Shown here in pieces: positions 62,898 through 64,000 of a DNA stretch of 64,000 nt; position 1 is the first letter of the stretch, and the number at the start of each line of letters is the position of its first letter. Source of the stretch: Azorinus chamasolen (Eukaryota > Mollusca > Bivalvia > Cardiida > Solecurtidae); assembly GCA_963576725.1 (NCBI GenBank), contig OY755241.1, positions 1,178,001-1,242,000 of the forward strand. Direction: 5' to 3'. The notes beneath the pieces are model-generated. The model saw only the letters and a list, made by a program, of their open reading frames with translations. It had not been told where the DNA came from and ran no database searches. Position numbers and translations under genes: made by a program.

Positions 62898-64000
62898 CTC
62901 CCCCCCCCCCCCCCCCCCCCCCCAACGTCAAAATTTAAAAGTCCCATAACCCCGCAGTTTATCATTGAACCAAAACAGGAATAAGATATGCACAAGTAGG
63001 CATGGTGCTGATAAATCCTATGAAGTTTCATTTAAATCTGACCAACGGTTTTGGAGAAACTACGCAGATTAACTTAAAATTGGACAGACAGACGAATGGA
63101 CATACCTTGTGTGACTTTTCTTTTGTTTAAAATAGATACACAAGACAAGAAAATAGTTACACAAGTAAAGAAAGAACAATAGATCTTTTGTTCTCATAGT
63201 CACACAAGTATATTGTATTAGTGGATTTTTTCGCGAGAAGGAAATTTTCGCGATGTTCGCGTGTCCATCAAACACGCGTAAATATAATCCGCTAGTAAAT
63301 ATACTGCCACGGCCATTTGACACATGTATATCCTTAGTTTACGCTGTGTGCATGATTACGCAATATAGAAACAGGTATGGAAGGAGAATTTGTTCCAATT
63401 TGGTAATCGTGTATTCAAAGATACCGTTGTAAATTAATCGCAATAGCAGTGACTGCAGCTGACTAGTTTTTCTTCCCATTTATTCTTTAAAATACAAGTT
63501 TTTAAGACGAGGTCGAACTGACTGCGTTTTCGGCAAGTCGAAGTCAGTTTTCGTCTCCAATCTGTCTGTTAGCATGTAATTAAGAGTGTTTGCATTGAAG
63601 TCACACTTATCAGTCCGAGGTGTGAGTTGGATGATTGATCCGAATCCGCTAACGTATGTATGCCTAGTGATTGTGACAGAGGTAAATTACAGTGTTATGT
63701 GGGTAAATATTCACTGGTGTCAGACAATTATTCAAACTGTTTAAACAAACAACATACTCAAATGAGTGAAAGTTATTCTTTTATAAAACGCCATGTAAAT
63801 ATATATATTTCTCTCTGATTATCAGAGTTACTTAAGAGTTAACTTCCCTTAGTTAAGAATGTGCCATTTGCAATGGCTGTTTAACTAAAAAGATACAAAA
63901 CAACATGGTAAGATAAAGACGATATTTATTACATTTCCGTGAAAAATAAATTTTCACCCAGTTTCCGCAAATAATAAATTTGAGGTAGATTCGTGAAATT
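62898..64000. other. Intron sequence, no exon recognised
   Basis: It starts with a C-run. 63075-63200 has repeated CACACAAGTA and ACACAAGAAAA words. 63225-63290 has TTTTCGCGAGAAGGAAATTTTCGCG, and 63940-64000 has CCGTGAAAAATAAATTTTC, which may be related termini of one element. The front half of domain D1 is not here. Confidence 0.4.

Noticed and set aside
62704..62931. 75-aa ORF starting with a glycine run
   Set aside because: The glycines come from the C-run at 62901-62923 and the rest is MITE sequence.

Overview
The window is animal genomic DNA, most probably from a bivalve mollusc (tentative; genus not identified). It is AT-rich and intron-rich, with no prokaryotic gene organisation. It holds an interior piece of one very large gene on the minus strand plus a dense load of mobile elements in its introns. 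I traced 23 minus-strand exons between 532 and 62316, about 3.7 kb of coding sequence (roughly 6% of the window). They join in one continuous reading frame with matching splice phases. They encode 14 consecutive I-set immunoglobulin domains (D1 to D14 in transcript order, high to low coordinate), 12 of them complete. Each domain has the C...W...YxC pattern and most begin V-P-P-x-I, as in hemicentin (fibulin-6), an extracellular matrix / basement-membrane protein. The gene's start lies beyond 64000 and its end below 1, so the von Willebrand A, EGF and fibulin-type parts of a hemicentin would be outside the window.

Layout by coordinate. 1-9350: exons 23 to 20, separated by a minisatellite that repeats a 5' splice-donor sequence and by a three-deep stack of insertions. 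10284-16493: a nearly full-length DIRS-type tyrosine-recombinase retrotransposon on the minus strand, with gag, RT/RNase H, tyrosine recombinase, inverted terminal repeats and an internal complementary region. Its reading frames are broken in several places and it sits inside a small palindromic transposon. 17002-34054: exons 19 to 14, with pogo/Tigger-like elements (23954-24953, 32117-33057), a hAT-like element (27789-28983) and many palindromic MITEs. 34968-38024: three CAAGAG-type elements nested inside one another. 39125-42004: exons 13 to 11. 43361-49266: a 5.9-kb element with 35-bp terminal inverted repeats, no transposase seen, containing a very young 435-bp TRIM (miniature LTR retrotransposon). 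50070-62316: exons 10 to 1, with two further Tigger-like elements, one of which ends inside the splice donor of exon 7.

The most unusual signal is in the MITEs. Dozens of copies fall into families that differ in arms and termini, some with TTAA|CCC...GGG|TTAA ends (piggyBac-like) and some with TA|CAGT...ACTG|TA ends (pogo/Tigger-like). Yet most are built round a long hairpin with the same centre, GCTCCTATAGGAGC or a close variant. Several TTAA MITEs lie 18-24 nt upstream of exon acceptors, where the duplicated TTAA sits in the branch-point position. No RNA genes, CRISPR arrays or prokaryotic signals were recognised.
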